DNA from: Berberis thunbergii
Lineage: Eukaryota > Streptophyta > Magnoliopsida > Ranunculales > Berberidaceae
Direction of reading: 5' to 3'
Assembly: GCA_003290165.1 (NCBI GenBank)
Contig: QNQO01000558.1
Coordinates: forward strand, 434,001 to 498,000
DNA length: 64,000 bases
Positions within the stretch are counted from its first letter, which is position 1. Every line of letters begins with the position of its first letter. Made by a program: the position numbers and the translations under genes. Below the pieces are notes generated by a model. It was not told the DNA's origin. It was given only the letters and a program-made list of their open reading frames with translations, and did not search any database. This document shows positions 1-11,478 of this stretch, in pieces.

Positions 1-69
1 TAATAAGTATTATTAAATGATTAAGTGATGGTAACAATAATGTACTGATCCATATTTACAACTTTGTAG

Positions 70-553
<484 letters not shown>

Positions 554-1383
554 CTTTTCTCAAGAGCCATGCATCTACATCTCAATGTAATGTACATTTT
601 AATGAGATATTTCAACGCAATTAATCTTTTGTACCTGCAATCCCAGATGTGCGTTACATAATAGAGCCATGCAGTATTGACATAAATTTTTCATGAACTT
701 CCTTGCATGAATGGGACTCTTCATGCATTTGTAGAATCAAATGTCCAATTTGGATTAATCTGACCTACTCATTTCATCTACTGACAATTAAATAACTCTG
801 GTTTGGATAAACTATGACAGGTTGACGGTGTCTTACTGAAATCAGACTACCAGAGAGTTTTAAGGTTTTGACTTGGTTTATGAGGTTCATCCAAATTACC
901 CCATTTTGCACGACTCTACTACAGTACTACCCAAATCATAAAAATGTAAAGCATTTCTTGTGAAAAAAAATACATGTTACAATCATTTGTTCAGTTCTCT
1001 GAAGTACCTAATGAAACTGCAGACTGCAAAATGAGAAACAACTATTTCATGGACTGAACTCTAGAACTGTGTAGCTCTGTCTTCTCTCAGAAACCATGGG
1101 GTGCATGACATGCAGTTGGATGGTTGTGGCAAAGAAAGCAGTGAAGTGTCCTCAGACTAGAGAGAGGCAAAGATGAGAAATTCTTCATTTTTCGTTCTAT
1201 TGTGGGTTTGAAGACACTCCGCCTGTGTCTTTCCGTGTTTCATGTGGACTGTCACTGCAGGACATTAAAACCCCTTGAACATAGCTCTCCTACATTAAGC
1301 AAACCATCTGAGCCTGGAATTAGTGATTGCCTCTTCAGTACTACTACAAGAGATTCCCAATGATATTTGTTCAATCAATTGAC
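554..1383. other. LHCB5 3' UTR and intergenic DNA
   Basis: The first ~100 bases downstream of the LHCB5 stop are AT-rich and probably form the 3' UTR (for example AATGTAATGTACATTTTAA at 577-595). I see no coding pattern, RNA gene or repeat in the remainder up to the Gypsy LTR. Confidence 0.6.
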
Positions 1384-1954
1384 TGATAGACCTCCAATAT
1401 ATCATACATACCAGAGACAAAGGCATAAGTAGCAGCACAACAGGGGGACTGCAAGGAGTCAGCATGCAATGAACTAGGGGAGGATGTCATGCAATGAACC
1501 AGGAGGCATAACATGTCATGCAAGGAACTAGCAATGAGCTAGCAAGAAGTCTTGACAGTGTCGGTGTTCTGTTAGTGCTAGCAAGAAGTGCTTTGTTAGT
1601 ATTCTGTTAACAAACTGTGTTCTGTTAAGTATTTTGATTTGCGAGTTGTTTTGTTAGCAAGTTGTTAGTATTAGCAAGTTGACAATATTCTGTAGCAAGT
1701 TGTAATAGCAAGTTGTTCTGAATCAGTTAGTCATTAGAATTAGCAGATGGAGATACTATATAGGGGAGAGTAGTTGGAAGAAGGGAGGCATTCATTTTTT
1801 TGTAAAACAATTGTACAAAGAGCACTTGCTCATTTGGAGAGTTTCAGGCCTCTCGAACTGCCTGTGATCATAATACAGTGAAGCTTTCATTCTTGTTTGC
1901 AAATCTCTGTGAATTTCATTATGATCTTTACTGATTCTCATATAAGATACATCA
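1384..1954 (+). repeat. 5' LTR of the chromovirus
   Basis: It is 571 bp, starting TGATAG and ending CATCA. It contains TATATAGGGG near 1752 as a possible TATA box. It aligns along its length with 5066-5607 apart from small indels; the right copy lacks about 29 bp, mostly in the GTTAGTATTCTGTTAAC region. Confidence 0.88.
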
Positions 1955-1957
1955 AAT

Positions 1958-1970
1958 TGGTATCGGAGTA
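1958..1970 (+). promoter_or_regulatory. Primer-binding site (initiator tRNA-Met)
   Basis: TGGTATCGGAGTA starts three bases after the LTR. The canonical site is TGGTATCAGAGC, so an A-to-G change and a change at the 3' side are visible. Confidence 0.75.
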
Positions 1971-2037
1971 GGAGATATTGCGATGATAGGTAAGTCAGCC
2001 AATCAACCTGGCACAGCCAACATGGTAGTAAGAGTAA

Positions 2038-5000
2038 AGATGGTGGAAGGAATGATTGATGGAGCACATCAAGAAATTGGTTCGCTCAAGGGAGAGATTA
2101 CTACCATTGCTCAAAAATTGGATTAGTTAGTAAAACTGTGTGAAGAGTCCTCATGAGCGGCATCTTCTTCGGAACAAACCAAGGAAGCGAAAGGGGTTGG
2201 AGTAGGACTGAAAACTTCAATGGGGGAAGAAAGGTTGGGATTTCATGGTCACAAACCCGAATCAAGGTTTAGAAGACTGGATATGCCTATATTTGATAGA
2301 ATTAACCCAGATGGATGGATTTTGAAGGCGGAAAGGTTTTTCCAGTTGCAACATTACACCAATGAAGAAAGATTAGAGGTAGCAGTGGTGTGATTTGAGG
2401 GAGATGCATTGATTTGGTATCAATGGGAGCACAAGAGACGTCCCATTTTGTTATGGGCAAAATTAAAGAAATTACTATTGCTACATTTCCGCTCAGCCAC
2501 TGAAGGAACACTTTGTGAACAATTTTTGGCACCCAAACAAGAAGGAAATGTGACTGATTACTGTCGCCAATTCATCACCCTCGCTGCACCATTAGATCAG
2601 CTTTTAGAGGAGGTATATGTTAGCAAGTTCATTAATGATCTTAAGCCCCAAATTAGAACATAAATGAGAATAATGGAACCACCCTCATTGGACCGGGCCA
2701 TGACTTTAGCCCAACACATTAAAGAGAAGAATTGTTTGTTTGGGTATAATAAGGGCGGATCGGCTCTAGGCCCAAGCCCAAACTCAGGTCGATTTAGTGT
2801 TACTGAAAGAGGGAAGCCATCGAGTTCTAGAGGAGGCGAGGCAGAATTTGGAAGAGGGAGCTATTGAAGGTTGAGTGATGAGGAGCTTCGTCAACGCCGT
2901 GAGAAGGGGTTGTGTTTCCGTTGTGATGAGAAATTTAGGTAGGGCCATCGATGTAAAAAGAGGGAGCTCAATGTCCTGGTTACTCAAGAAGAGGAGATCG
3001 GGGAGGAAGAAGAAGAGGAGGGCGACGTAGAGCAAAACCCTGATTTGGAAGCCGTAGAATTCGAGGGAAGGGTGGAGGTTTCACTGAATTTGGTGGTTGG
3101 GTGGACCACACCGAAAACATTGCGACTTAAAGGTATGACCTGTGCAAATACCGATGCCGAAGCCGCTTGTCAAGCTTTGAAGCAACGGATGATAGAAGTC
3201 CATGTTTTTGCAATGCCCGATTCTCAAAGGCATTTGTTATCGAAACTGACGCATCAGGCTATGGGTTGGGGGCAGTCCTAATGCAAGAACAACGTCCTAT
3301 CGCTTATTTCAGTCAAATATTAGGGCAGCAAGCTAGACAAAAATCGGTATATGAAAAGAGTTGATGGCAATAGTATTTGCTATAGCGAATGAAGACCGTA
3401 TTTGCTTGGGCGGTGATTCATAGTACGTACTGATCAGAAGAGTCTGAAATTTTTACTGGAACAAAGGGTCATTGGGGTTGAATATAAAAAATGGATAATG
3501 AAACTCATGAGTTACAATTTTGAAATTCACTACAAGGCCGGAAAGATGAATACAACAGCCGACGCCTTATCTAGAGTTCAGCACTCGCCTGAATGTTCAA
3601 TGATGGTGTTTCCCCAGTGGAGGAATTGGGAAAAGTTGAAGGATGAACTGGAAGCTGAAGTTCAACTTCAGCATATAAGAAAGGATCTCCAAAATGGGAG
3701 CAGCGCTTATGTGGGGTTCGAGTTGCGCCGCGGTTTGTTATTCTACAAGGAACAGTTAGTACTCTCTCAAAAATCATCCTTCCTATAATTTTTGAGGAAT
3801 TTCATGCATTCTAGCGAGGCAAAGACTTTTCAGCGTTTGTCCAGGGAATTGTATTGGATTGGTATGAGGTCTGATGTTGCTCGAATGGTGGCATAGTGTG
3901 ACGTTTGTCAACGAAATAAAAATATGGATACTACTCCAACAGGTCTGTTACAACCAATTCCCTTATCATCTTAAGTGTGAGATGATATCACAATGGATTT
4001 CATAGAAGGATTGCCCCAGTCTAATGGTATAGACCCGATCTTGGTGGTAGTTGATCGCTTGAGTCGCTTGAGCAAGTACGCACACTTTCTGGGATTACAT
4101 CACCCTTTCACAGTTGAGGTTGTGGCTAAAACATTCATCCAGGAGGTTGTAAGGCTGCATGGGGTTCCTCTATCGATCATTACGGACAGAGACAAGATTT
4201 TTTTAAGTCATTTCTGGAAGGAAATATTTCACTTATAAATGACATTTTCTAAAGTGAAGCACAACGTACCACCCTCAAACTGATGGGCAGTCCGAAGTGG
4301 TTAACCGCTGTTTGGAGACGTACTTAAGGTGCTTTGCTTCCGGTAAGCCCAAACAATGGGCAAAGTGGTTGTTGTAGGTAGAATATTGGTATAATACTTC
4401 TACCCATTCCTATCTTGGGTGTTCTCCTTTCAAATCTTTATATGGAAGGGAACCTCCTAAGTTACTAAAGGTGGATCAAGGAAGCACCTCAGTATCTTCA
4501 GTAGAACAAATATTGCTGGAACGGGACGCTGTTTTGGATGATTTGAGGATGCAGCTGCTTCGAGCTCAACACAGGATGAAATGCCATGCTGACTTATCTA
4601 GGAAAGAAGTGATCTTTACAGTAGGCGATTTGGTTTTCTGAAATTAAGGCCCTACCGTCAACAATCATTGGCAAAAAAGAAGAATCAGAAATTGGCAGTC
4701 AGGTACTATGGACCTTAGAAAGTTCTTCAAAAGGTGGGTGAGGTGGCTTATAAGTTGGAATTGCCTACAACATCACAACTCCACCCAGTATTCCATGTTT
4801 CTCAATTACGTAGAGCAATAGGGAATGGTATTGCTTCAGCGAAACTTCCTCCTCGGCTAAGTGCTAACTTAGAACTGTTAGTAACTCCTGAGAAAGTGTT
4901 GGAATTTAATTCCAAATCAATAAGCAACAGTTTTCCTAATGAAGTTCTAATCCAGTGGAAAGGCCTACCTATTTTTGAAGCTACTTGAGAGGATTCAGTG

Positions 5001-5045
5001 TTAATTCGACAACAATTTTCTGAGTTTCACCTTGAGGACAAGGTG
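2038..5045 (+). pseudogene. Chromovirus gag-pol relic (gag, RNase H, integrase, chromodomain)
   Basis: Several frames carry parts of one polyprotein. Gag lies at about 2285-2870 (GDALIWYQWEHKRR, VTDYCRQFITLAAPL). The knuckle at 2905-2960 reads KGLCFRCDEKF..GHRCKK, with an in-frame stop inside it. After the start of the protease linker (TTPKTLRLKGM, 3107-3139) the sequence jumps straight to the RNase H start (ETDASGYGLGAVLMQE, 3242-3289). Protease and reverse transcriptase are therefore deleted. RNase H ends near 3570 (YKAGKMNTTADALSR). Integrase covers about 3900-4480 ([24 protein letters not shown]). The chromodomain at 4880-5035 (VLIQWKGLPIFEAT, FHLEDKV) has a TGA in place of the conserved Trp codon. 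Stops and frameshifts throughout make the element non-functional. Confidence 0.88.
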
Positions 5046-5065
5046 GTTGCTTTGGGGGGAGGAAT

Positions 5066-5607
5066 TGATAGACCTCGAATATATCATACATACCAGAGAC
5101 GAAGGCATAAGCAACAACACAACAGGGGGACTACAAAGAGTCAACATGCAATGAACTAGGGAGGAAGTCATGCAATGGACCAAAAGGCATAACATGTCAT
5201 GCAAGGAACTAGCAATGAGTTAGCAAAAAGTCTTGACAGAGTCAGTGCTCTGTTAGTGCTAGCAGGAAGTTCTCTGTTAACAAACTGTGTTCTGTTAAGT
5301 ATTTTGATTTGCAAGTTGTTCTGTTAGCAAGTTGACAATATTCTGTAGCAAGTTGTAAAAGCAAGTTGTTCTGAATGAGTTAGTCATTAGAATTAGCAGA
5401 TGGAAATACTATACCGGGGAGAGTAGTTGGAAGAAGAGAGGTATTCATTTTTTGGTAAAACAATTGTATAAAGAGTACTTGCTCATTTGGAGAGTTTCAG
5501 GCCTCTCGAACTGCCTGTGATCATAATACAGTGAAGCTTTCATTCTTGTTTGCAAATCTCTGTGAATTTCATTCTGATCTTTACTGATTCTCATATAAGA
5601 TACATCA
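5066..5607 (+). repeat. 3' LTR of the chromovirus
   Basis: It is 542 bp and follows the polypurine tract. It is closely similar to 1384-1954 and ends TACATCA at 5607. Confidence 0.88.
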
Positions 5608-6798
5608 CTTTGCGTTTGCCTTTGCTTGGAGATCAAGAACATCATCAGCAAATACTTGATGGAAGAATAGTAACCTTTCATTCTTGTCGATATAATTCAC
5701 CTAAAACAGATAAGACTATAATTAAAACAAACTCCATGAAACTTGATCAGTAAAAAAGATAATGTTTGAGTAGAAAACAAGGAAAGATGAATTCAACTAA
5801 AGCACATGATTAGTACTGATTCTATTTAATACCATATGACATATGAGCTGGCAATTCAGTGATATTTTGATAAGAAGGAAAAATATAAAGGAACTTTTAT
5901 AAATAGTATAGAGGAACTTTAATGCATGTTGGGAAAAAATAAAAAATGATAGTTGGAACAAGATAGTTGAATTGTAAATTAGCATGCAAATAGAAAAGAG
6001 GGTTTTTAAATCATATCGTAAATCGGAAGATTTTTAAAACATTTCTAATGTGAAGTAAAAGATATCAAAATAATATATATGTATTTATGTACCTCCATGC
6101 AAAACATAAAATAGTTTATTTCAAAAAGATAAACTATACACGCTCAATCAACTATAATAACTTCAAATTTCATTTCCAACGTTAATCATTTTAAATTTTC
6201 CACAAAAAAGGACAAAGTGTTTAAAGTGTTCCTTTAAAAAGATGATCCAAGCAAATATACAAAGTACTAGACAAAGAGTTGTTTTGTGAACTGAAGAGCT
6301 TTTGACTCTTTGAATATGACTTAATTTTAAATCAAATAGTCTTCATTTGATGCTTGAGATGTGCAACAATTAATAAAACCACAAATAAACAAAACAAAAT
6401 TAAGTTTAAAAGCTTTGAAAAGTCATCTAGCGCCTACAAATCAAATTGCATGAGTCAATGTCAAATAGTGAAATACAAATTGGAGTACGATTTGATTTGA
6501 ATCGTAATCATCAAATTTGAACTACACTGGCCGTAAATATTGAAGGATGAAACCTACAAGAGAAAACAAGACTTTCTCATTTTTTTTTAGACACCTATTT
6601 TGTTAAGAAGTAGCTAGAGTTGTAGAAAGCGTCTCTTTTGTATTAGATTCGCCTGGAATCCAATGACTAAGGGTAAGCATGTACTTCTAGCTGTGGGGAG
6701 GGGGGGAATTCATGAATTTTTTATCTTCGTAAGAAAAAGTGAAAATCGGAATTAAGTAAAGTAAAGCCTAAACACGAGAATGAAAGAAACTGAAGGCG
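5608..6798. other. AT-rich intergenic DNA
   Basis: I see no convincing gene, RNA or mobile element between the chromovirus and the SINE. The DNA is AT-rich with short open frames only. Confidence 0.5.
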
Positions 6799-6808
6799 CC
6801 AAAGAGGA

Positions 6809-6987
6809 TTTTTTTTTTTTTTGAAAGCGAGCTGAGTTTTTAATATAATCTCATAACCTATTAACAAGGTGCGACCTATAGGTCAACACCATAAAAAAGC
6901 AACCATGTTACCGACGGGTCTCAAACTTAGGACGTGGGGGATAAACTCACACAACCCTAACCACTCGACAATAACACCACACAGCAA
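6809..6987 (-). mobile_element. tRNA-derived SINE with target-site duplication
   Basis: On the minus strand the element begins near 6987 with a tRNA-like head. A box A-like GTCGAGTGGTTAGGG is followed about 40 bases later by a box B-like AGTTTGAGACC. It ends at 6822-6809 in a run of A residues (poly-T on the plus strand). A perfect 10-bp repeat, CCAAAGAGGA, lies on both sides (6799-6808 and 6988-6997), as expected for target-primed insertion. The ~180-bp length and lack of coding capacity fit a SINE. The closest tRNA resemblance is of Leu/Ser type (CGAGTGG), but I cannot assign the source. Confidence 0.85.
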
Positions 6988-6997
6988 CCAAAGAGGA

Positions 6998-7370
6998 ATT
7001 TAGTTTCAAAATCCTAGGTACTTGATGTCAGATGCACATGTTGCTCATTGTATGTTTAAGAGACCCTGAAGCATCCACCTGAAATTTGCTTGATGCAGTA
7101 CTTTCCTACATAACAACTGAATATGTTATGATTAACTAATAAAATTAAGGATTGTTGTGAAAATAATTACTTCATGATCAAGATTAGTTAGTGGAAAGGA
7201 CATCTTCTATGCAACAGATTGAATGGAGAAATCAAGTTCCTTCTTCTTCCTTTTTTGTGCAAAATATTGCTTCTTTTCAGGTTTTTTTGTGTCCACAATA
7301 ACATTGAATGGACAAATCAAGTTTAACACTGAATGAAGAACTAAATGAATATATGAATTTGGCTTCTATT
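6998..7370. other. Intergenic DNA between SINE and hAT MITE
   Basis: I see no gene or repeat here. Confidence 0.5.
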
Positions 7371-7378
7371 ATCCCAAT

Positions 7379-8809
7379 CAGTGTTCTAAAAATCGTTAGG
7401 CGGGGAACAGGTGCCTAGCGTCTAGGAGTCTAAGCGGGGGCCTAGGCGGTCTTAGGTTTTGTATTATAACTTTAATAATTTACAAAAGTTAAGCATAATA
7501 CTTTATCAATTACATCCAATTTAATGCCAATATACATATGCAAAATTTAAAAACATGAAAAATTAACAATCGTGAACAAAATTTATTAAATTTTTTTTTC
7601 TTCTTTTTTTTTTAAAAAAAATAAAAATAAATAAACCTCCAGTGGGGAGGGGCAACTATGGGATGCCAGACCTTTATTACTTATCAAAAAATGATTTACA
7701 AACGATACGGGGGTACATGACGACTTTACCCGTTTTAAGACCAAGAATCTAAATAAGAAGCCTTTAATTGCCATTAGCCTGAGACGAAAGACAAGCAAAA
7801 GACCGGAACCATAAACAAGCACAAGCAAAACAAATTGCGAGCATTCACCTTCCATCCAATGACTAAACACGTTGAAATATCCTGACTAAGAAATATGCAA
7901 GCTGAAAACTGTGTCGCAACAACACAAAAATCTGCAAGCCGCACTGTGTCGCAGCAGAGTGCAGGGAGCTCACCACTGCAATCTAGCAAGCCGCATCAAA
8001 GCAAAGAACCCCTTCCAAAGTCGCACACACAAGCGCATTCCCTGCTGGACTAACTGTGGTGCAGCAGGCCGCACCATTGCAATCCCAGCAGGCCGCACCA
8101 TTGCAAAGGCCGGAGCAGCACTTCCAGCAACGAGCAGCACCGAGAGGGAGCCCCCAACTGGGGCAGAGACGCCCTGTTTTACAGCAGAGAGCTCTGCCAA
8201 AACAGAGGGAAGCCACAGCATCCTATCCGCGCAATACTGCCAGCAACAGCAAGTCCGCAACGGAACGCCATATCGCCCGGACAGCCAACGCATCGAACGC
8301 CCCAATACCAAGGGGTTACGCATCCCCATGGCGAATGTACGCCGTATGAAGACGATCTAACACTGCCAAACTAGCAACTTTCCTAGGCAAATCTGTCCCA
8401 TTGTAATGAAGACGATCTAAAACTCAAATGACTGAAATTGGTCATGATGGGTACTTTATATAAATTTGAATTTGTGTACTCTTTTATTTTTCTTCAAATT
8501 GCATGAATAACCTCAGTTATATTTGATAAAATTTACATTAGTAAAATTGGTACCGGCAGATCATTTGAGAATTCTATTAAGTAATCATTATTTGCTACAT
8601 TTAGACATATACTGAATAAAAAATAATTAAATAGTTTATTTCTAAAAAAATAGGAAAATAAAATAAAATAAGAACACAATCAGCTTTATTAAAAATTTAA
8701 AAAATTAAAAAATTTAAAAAATAAAAATAAAAATCGCCCAGACCGCCTAGACCCTGCTTAGGCAGCCTAGATCTCGCCCAGACTGCTTAGACCGATTTTT
8801 AGAACACTG
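7379..8809. mobile_element. hAT-type MITE, copy 1 (interrupted by a retroposon)
   Basis: The termini CAGTGTTCTAAAAATCG and CGATTTTTAGAACACTG are inverted repeats. The flanking 8-bp sites ATCCCAAT (7371-7378) and ATCCCAAC (8810-8817) differ by one base, as in an ageing hAT target duplication. Subterminal blocks rich in CCTAGGCG-like motifs could be transposase-binding sites. Removing the 830-bp insert at 7591-8420 leaves about 600 bp, the size of the uninterrupted copy at 29347-29936, which is inverted relative to this one. It has no transposase, so it is non-autonomous. Confidence 0.88.
7591..8420 (-). mobile_element. Poly(A)-tailed retroposon nested in the MITE (LINE 3' end or retrocopy)
   Basis: Comparison with MITE copy 2 shows exactly where foreign DNA enters: after ATTTATTAAA at 7590, resuming at AACTCAAATG at 8421. 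On the minus strand the insert ends in an A-rich tail (poly-T at 7591-7599 plus mixed A/T to about 7631). Just before the tail it reads TTTTTTGATAAGTAATAAAG. That layout suggests a 5'-truncated LINE 3' region or a processed transcript. The body at 7900-8340 is unusually GC-rich for the window. The 15-bp ATGAAGACGATCTAA occurs twice, at 8346 and 8406. I found no conserved protein domain and no clear target duplication. Confidence 0.6.
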
Positions 8810-9012
8810 ATCCCAACAGCTTTTGTTATATTTTAGATTGGATTTAGAAGTAGAAACAACCAGAAACCAAGGATGTAACAGAAGCAGCAGAAGAAAAAGA
8901 AAAAGAAAACTCTGTTTTACAAAGAAATTTACAATAATTATCATGCCAATGTGCTCGAAGGAAGCCCTAACCTAATTACTACGGGTTGCAAGCCCGACAC
9001 AAATTAAAAATA

Positions 9013-9525
9013 TTAAAATAACCCTTTGCCCATATAGCTCCTAAAGCCATCATCATCTGTCCCAAAAACTACTTCCGTTAGAAAGAAGCTGCTTACTTGG
9101 CTCCCATCCAACTGAAATCCAGTTTGCACGCCATTTGGACTCAAATGAAATTTTGATCTTTCTTCTGCAATCTCATTGAATCTGGTTATGATCTTTTGAA
9201 CCTTTTTTCCTATGCGGCGGCGAAACATCATATAATTTGGGCTTATACAAGACAAGGCATTGGGATCATCTAGAGTGTGTTTTAATAGCCAATCTTCCAA
9301 GACGTTCCCTGCATCATAAGCCGTCTCCTTGAGCTTTATCAACCAATCTGCAACTGAATTGTTGACAAATTGATAGGTTTCAGCATCTTGGAGAACTGCC
9401 CGGATAGTTGAGAGTAAGCTAGAAAGCTTGTTAATATCATCCTCAACGCCCCAGAATAAACCAAACTCCCTTTGGATCAGGGAGTCGAGCTTCTCAAGGA
9501 GTAACCCAATAACTGCATCTGCCAT
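9013..9525 (-). pseudogene. CC-NBS-LRR resistance protein, N-terminal coiled-coil remnant only
   Basis: The 170-codon frame starts at ATG 9525. It is read as MADAVIGLLLEKL, the typical start of an Rx_N coiled-coil domain of plant CNL immune receptors. Residues 1-90 show the family pattern: EFGLFWGVEDDINKLSSLLSTI, then VLQDAE, WLIKLKETAYDAGNVLEDW (an EDVID-like region) and RRRIGKKVQKIITRFNEIAEERSKFHL. The frame then runs into VVFGTDDDG, where a full gene would have VYGRDEDK and the P-loop. Instead it ends at a stop. No NB-ARC or LRR sequence follows toward 8818. The hAT MITE lies only ~200 bp downstream, so a rearrangement may have removed the rest. It could still be expressed as a short CC-only protein, but truncation is the simpler reading. 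Confidence 0.8.
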
Positions 9526-10888
9526 CCAATGATTGTTTTTTTCTTCTTCTCGGGCATCAAGCAAGTAATTTGATAGAAGACAAGAAGGCTTGTTTGTGTT
9601 ACAGGTAAAAGAGATTGAGTTGAGTTTTTTTATAATTCTGTCACATACTCTCTAAGTCGGACAATGGCTTATTTATTTAGTACAGATTCCCTCACTATTT
9701 CAAATTTTTTAGCATTACAACAACCGTCTCTATTCACCACTTGCAGAATCAGGCAAAAAAATGAAACAACTTTCTAACAAATGATTACTAAATTTTATTT
9801 TAATAAAACCACAGACTAACAACTCTAAATTTATATATTCAATAGAAAATGGGCAGCAAGTCCTTCATTTGAACTAATAGGCACAAGTCTGGCATATATA
9901 AATAGACATGTTACTTTCGCTTATCTGGCAATCGCATCAGATCCTCACTGACTAATAGAATCAAGTGGTGTCCAATATTATGGACTAATGCCACATGGTT
10001 GCTTTTGCTTGTTTTAATCTGATGGACTCGCTTCACCTACTGAATTTTTAATAACTTCCGTTTAGTACTATGTTGAACGAAGAAATAGGTAAATAATGTT
10101 GGAAAATCACAGATTAAGAACTCTCAGTTTTTTCTATTAGCAAACAAGTCTATGAAAATCCCCATCGCAGTTCCAACCATGTGTGGCAAAATCCTATCGC
10201 AAGAACTTACTTGTTTGACCTTGGATTTTACCTGTATAGCATTGAGTAAAGTCAAAATGAACATATGCGAATTTCCTTTTTGCTATCTCAATTGTTGAAA
10301 GAAAATAAGGTGCTGCAAATGCTCAATGTATGGAGAGATCCAAAAATATTAGTGGAGAGGTGTTTGACCTTACCTTCAGTTATTCAATATGTAATCTTTC
10401 AGGAGAGGTGAGCTTACGTACTCTGGCAGAATCCAGCCGTGTCAATGGCCTCAAACAAATTCACAGACAAAGGGTTTCGAGTTGTTGCTACCTCAAGAGA
10501 CGAGAAAAAGTTGCTCTTAGCAGCTCTGTGACAAACACCCATAAGTCTCTCAAAGAAATTTACAATATTGATCTAATAGATACATATAAATAGTGCTTAG
10601 ATTTCACTGTGATCGTCACAAAATATTTCTGTAACTAAAAAATTGAGATAAAACTAGTGTTCATGATTGATAAGAAGGGCAAAGACCGACCAAATCACAC
10701 TGCCATATGATAATGGTGTGAGTTCAAATGAAAGAGAATTAATCAAAATATCGGACCATGTTACAAGCAATTCAATTGATGCACAAAGACAAACCCTCAT
10801 AACCACGCAACTAACCCAGGCTAAATCATCGAACAAGAACACAAGTATACCACCAACAATAGTCACCATCAAGGAAGCATATACTCGT
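9526..10888. other. Intergenic DNA upstream of the CNL remnant
   Basis: This contains the possible promoter side of the CNL remnant and otherwise non-coding AT-rich sequence. The short frame at 10330-10593 has no recognisable domain. Confidence 0.45.
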
Positions 10889-11478
10889 CGAAAACTTGCC
10901 GTGTCCGACATGTATCCCACACACGCCAATTGGTCTGACACGCGCCGGACACTTGGTCAACGTGTTGGCAAGTGTCAAACACATGGTCAACGTGGTCAAT
11001 GCACTGGACACGCCTCCTATACACTCGTAACTTGGTCAGGACACAGTCAAGACTCGAAAACCAACTTCGTTTTATTTTTTCTTTTTAGATGTTTGCAAAT
11101 AACACCACAGAATATAATGATTGTTGATCCATCTGAAGTGAATGATTATTTCAATTGCGATTTAAGATAAATAGGGCAAAAAACCAGAAAAGTATAGAGG
11201 CAATCTATGCTTCTTAATCTTTGCTTCTTATTTTTCTCTCATTTGTTTCTCTCATCTACTTCTTTTCTACTATATTTTTTCTCTACTTATTTTTCTTTTT
11301 TTGCAACAATTTCATCTTCTTCAAGACACTCTAGGAAGACACTTTATTAGATTATTATTTATATTTATATGACTTATTAAAAAATTAGTATGACGTGTCC
11401 TAGTTTTTGCAAAATTGTCGAGTCGGTGTGTCGTGTCAGTGTCCGACACGACACACGTGTCCGTATCTGTGCATCATT
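10889..11478. repeat. Unclassified element-like region rich in GACACG/CGTGTC motifs
   Basis: Two clusters of CGTGTC/GACACG and GGTCAACGTG words (10896-11050 and 11392-11470) flank ~340 bp of AT-rich DNA. The right cluster holds the palindrome-like TGTCCGACACGACACACGTG followed by GTATCTGTGCATCAT. The arrangement resembles a small non-autonomous DNA transposon with GC-rich subterminal repeats. I cannot define matching termini or a target duplication. Confidence 0.35.

Larger units (their letters stand above)
1384..5607 (+). mobile_element. Degenerate Ty3/Gypsy chromovirus LTR retrotransposon with internal deletion
   Basis: Two ~0.55-kb direct repeats (1384-1954 and 5066-5607) begin TGATAGACCTC and end TACATCA. 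The left one is followed at 1958 by TGGTATCGGAG, a one-mismatch match to the initiator-Met tRNA primer site. A polypurine tract (TTTGGGGGGAGGAAT, 5051-5065) precedes the right one. Internal sequence in order encodes gag with a CCHC knuckle, RNase H, integrase and a C-terminal chromodomain, which marks a chromovirus, probably of the Tekay/Del group. At 4.2 kb it is shorter than intact relatives because protease and reverse transcriptase are missing. The 5-bp flanks (TTGAC and CTTTG) do not match, so no target-site duplication survives. Confidence 0.9.

Noticed and set aside
7911..8360. Open frame of 149 codons on the plus strand, with overlapping minus-strand frames
   Set aside because: It lies in the GC-rich retroposon insert. 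Its openness is due to composition, several frames are open at once, and no domain is recognisable.
10667..11170. 167-codon plus-strand open frame
   Set aside because: It includes the CGTGTC repeat cluster and has no family resemblance. It is likely a chance frame in an element-like region.
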